From Pseudomonadota bacterium (lineage in GTDB: Bacteria; Myxococcota_A; UBA796; GCA-2862545), in assembly GCA_005776945.1 (NCBI GenBank), contig SXOB01000034.1:1-34418 (forward strand): 34,418 bases of DNA, written 5' to 3'. A program made the translations under genes and the position numbers. Positions 32,823 to 34,418 of this stretch are shown here, piece by piece. The notes under the pieces were generated by a model. That model saw nothing but the letters and a program-made list of their open reading frames with translations, did no database searches and was not told the DNA's origin. Each line of letters begins with the position of its first letter. The first letter of the stretch is position 1.

Positions 32823-33677
32823 CTAACCTGAGGTCGCGAGAGCGGCGGCGCCGAGGGCGATGAGCACGGAGCCGAGGAGCGTGCGGGGGCCGACGCGTTC
32901 GCCGAGGGCGGCGGCGAGAAGGGTCGCGAAGACGATGCTGACGTTGCGAAGCGCGCTCGCGCGACCCGCGTGATCGAGCTGGAGCGCGAGGAGGAAGAAG
33001 AGGAAGCTGGCGGTGCAGCCGGCGGCGGCCAAGGCGAGCGTGATCGGGCGTGCGGCGGACGCGATGCGCGCCGAGCGCGTGGGTCCCAGCGCGGCGACTT
33101 GGACGGGCCATGCCATGGCCATGGAGATGGCAAACAACGTGCAGGGCGGGGCGCCGGCGGCGAGGGCTTGCCGGTAGGTCAGGGGGTAGAGGCCGACGGT
33201 GAACGCGCACAGGAGGGCCCAGGCGAGACCGCTGCGCGCGACGGGGCGGGCGATGCCGATGGCGAGGCCGGCGACGACGAGGGCGGCGCCGAGCAGGCCC
33301 TGCCCGGAGGGGCGCTCGCCTTGGAGGGCGACGGAGAGGGGCCAGGTGACGAGTTGGCCGCCACCGCGGCCGATGCCGTAGGCCGTCGAAAGGGGGAGGC
33401 GGGACAGCGCCCGCGTCAGGGAGAGGAAGTAGACGGCTTCGATGGCGCCCGAGGCGGCGACCCAGGGCCACGAGGCGGCACTTGGCAGCGTTTCACCGAG
33501 GGCGAACCCGAGGAGCGCGCTCAGGGCGACGCTGCCGCCGACGACCCCGACGATGGCGGCGTCGGGGTCAGCGGTGTGTTTGACGGCCGCGTTCCACCCG
33601 GCGTGCACGGCGGCCGACGCGAACACGAGCGTAGTGGCGAGGTCGAGCACGGGTGTTGGGGGTATCGCGGACGGCAC
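32823..33677 (-). CDS. EamA/DMT-superfamily permease
   Basis: 284 residues with about ten hydrophobic segments, arranged as two repeats. EAVYFLSLTRALSRLPLSTA and LQLDHAGRASALRNVSIVFA are the typical EamA helices at equivalent places in the two halves. These export or import metabolites such as amino acids; the substrate is unknown. The start GTG 33677 has no strong ribosome site and is less certain. Its divergent partner is the TPMT-type gene, 67 bp away. Confidence 0.88.
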   Translation of the reverse strand: MPSAIPPTPVLDLATTLVFASAAVHAGWNAAVKHTADPDAAIVGVVGGSVALSALLGFALGETLPSAASWPWVAASGAIEAVYFLSLTRALSRLPLSTAYGIGRGGGQLVTWPLSVALQGERPSGQGLLGAALVVAGLAIGIARPVARSGLAWALLCAFTVGLYPLTYRQALAAGAPPCTLFAISMAMAWPVQVAALGPTRSARIASAARPITLALAAAGCTASFLFFLLALQLDHAGRASALRNVSIVFATLLAAALGERVGPRTLLGSVLIALGAAALATSG

Positions 33678-33744
33678 GCCAAGCTGTCGCCACCAGAGGG
33701 GAGCGGGCCGGGGCTGCGTCGGGTAGCGGGGAGCAGGGGGTTGT

Positions 33745-34341
33745 ATGGCGCATCCGTCGACCGATCCGGAGTTTTGGCATCAGCGTTGGCGGGACGGGCA
33801 GATCGGCTTTCATGAGGGCGTCCCCAACGATGCGCTGACGAAGCTGTGGACGGCGTCGGACGGGTCGGTCCTCGTGCCGTTGGCCGGGAAGACAGCCGAC
33901 CTTGGGTGGTTGGCGGAGCGGGGTTGCGACGTCGTCGGCGTCGAGTTGTCGCCCTTGGCGTGTGCGGCCTGGTTCGAGGAGCGCGGCTTGGTCCCTGAAC
34001 GGGATCGGTCGGGGGCGTACGAGGTTTGGCGGCAGGGGCGGGTGACGCTGCTGCAGGGCGACATGTTCGCGCTGGAGGGGCGCTTCGACCGGTGCTGGGA
34101 CCGGGCGGCGTTGGTGGCGTTGCCGCCGGAGTTGCGCGAGCCCTACGCGGCCCTGCTGCGCCGGCTGGTGCGGCGCGGCGGGCTGCTCGTCACGTTCGAC
34201 CACGGAGGGTCGGACGGACCGCCATTTGCGGTGTCGGACGCGGAGGTGCGGCGGCTGTTCCCGAGCGCGGTGGAGGTCCGGCGGCGGGTGATGGAGGACG
34301 CGCGGTGGCCGGGGGCGGAGGAGGTGGTGTGGCGGTGGTGA
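33745..34341 (+). CDS. Thiopurine S-methyltransferase (TPMT)-family methyltransferase
   Basis: 198 residues. EFWHQRWRDGQIGFHEGVPN is the TPMT opening signature. VLVPLAGKTADLGWLAERG followed by DVVGVELSPLA is the SAM-binding block, and FDRCWDRAALVALPPELRE the later conserved block. Bacterial members methylate selenium, tellurium or sulfur compounds, giving volatile products and resistance. The substrate is inferred from family only. ATG 33745 has AGGGGG four bases upstream. Residues are near normal length for the family (about 200). Confidence 0.92.
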   Translation: MAHPSTDPEFWHQRWRDGQIGFHEGVPNDALTKLWTASDGSVLVPLAGKTADLGWLAERGCDVVGVELSPLACAAWFEERGLVPERDRSGAYEVWRQGRVTLLQGDMFALEGRFDRCWDRAALVALPPELREPYAALLRRLVRRGGLLVTFDHGGSDGPPFAVSDAEVRRLFPSAVEVRRRVMEDARWPGAEEVVWRW

Positions 34342-34418
34342 GGCCGTGGGTGATGAACACCGACCGCGGCTGGTACGACCACCTCAGTCGGATTGGGACG
34401 CCGGGGCCGGGCGGGTCG
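34338..34418 (+). CDS. Start of an unidentified gene, truncated by the window end
   Basis: GTG 34338 overlaps the preceding stop as GTGA and opens a frame to the window end (27 residues, VMNTDRGWYDHLSRIG). GTG 34350 and ATG 34353 with GAGG at 34340-34343 are alternative starts. The phrase TDRGWYDHLSRIG faintly recalls the N-terminus of some HNH/restriction-type proteins, but the piece is too short to name. Confidence 0.45.
   Translation, partial: MRPWVMNTDRGWYDHLSRIGTPGPGGS

Overview
The window is GC-rich DNA of chromosomal character. It is densely packed with genes, and many neighbours overlap by 4 bp. The gene content points to a predatory or social delta-proteobacterium, probably phylum Myxococcota. 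That is an inference from several traits: many lipoproteins with Thr/Pro-rich linkers, a MopE-type Asp/Cys repeat protein, a DUF4398 + TSP3-OmpA pair, an AgmX/PglI-like protein and a fused E1 alpha/beta dehydrogenase. No rRNA, tRNA, CRISPR or phage genes were seen. Genus cannot be given from the sequence alone.

Layout. 1-1650 is a mobile-element scar: the C-terminal part of a serine recombinase, an unrecognised protein with a possible nuclease signature, a hairpin, and the 3' remnant of an IS3-family transposase with one terminal inverted repeat. 1930-4219 (+) holds an M50 site-2 protease, a DUF2167 membrane-anchored protein and an RluA-type pseudouridine synthase. 4250-10224 is a lipoprotein island: two arylsulfotransferase-like lipoproteins, a small lipoprotein coupled to one of them, a LamG-like lectin lipoprotein, and a frameshifted lipoprotein gene. 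10268-17652 (-) is a run of eight tightly packed genes: FAD oxidoreductase, AgmX-like protein, small membrane protein, FadL-type porin, gpmI, then modA-modB-modC. 17730-21453 (+) holds a fused E1 2-oxoacid dehydrogenase and an RlmD-type 23S rRNA methyltransferase carrying a degenerate RluA-like C-terminus.

21430-28132 holds a lipoprotein (-), a TPR protein, a CAP-domain lipoprotein and plsY (+), then aat with an LCM-type methyltransferase (-), then a DUF4398 lipoprotein coupled to an OmpA/TSP3 protein (+). 28142-34418 holds a small lipoprotein (+), a histidine-phosphatase lipoprotein coupled to a DUF2779 nuclease-like protein (-), a vWA lipoprotein (+), a MopE-like lipoprotein and a DMT permease (-), a TPMT-type methyltransferase (+) and the start of an unidentified gene running off the end.

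How they fit together: most unknowns are predicted surface or periplasmic lipoproteins, mixed with housekeeping genes (gpmI, plsY, aat, rlmD, modABC). The most striking feature is a set of lipoproteins whose signal sequences before the lipobox Cys are only 6-12 residues long and mostly uncharged. In several cases the start is pinned because no upstream in-frame start exists. I found no single clear new defence or biosynthetic system. The best leads are the short-signal lipoprotein class, the methyltransferase/pseudouridine-synthase-like fusion, the frameshift at a G-run, and the DUF2779-phosphatase coupling.
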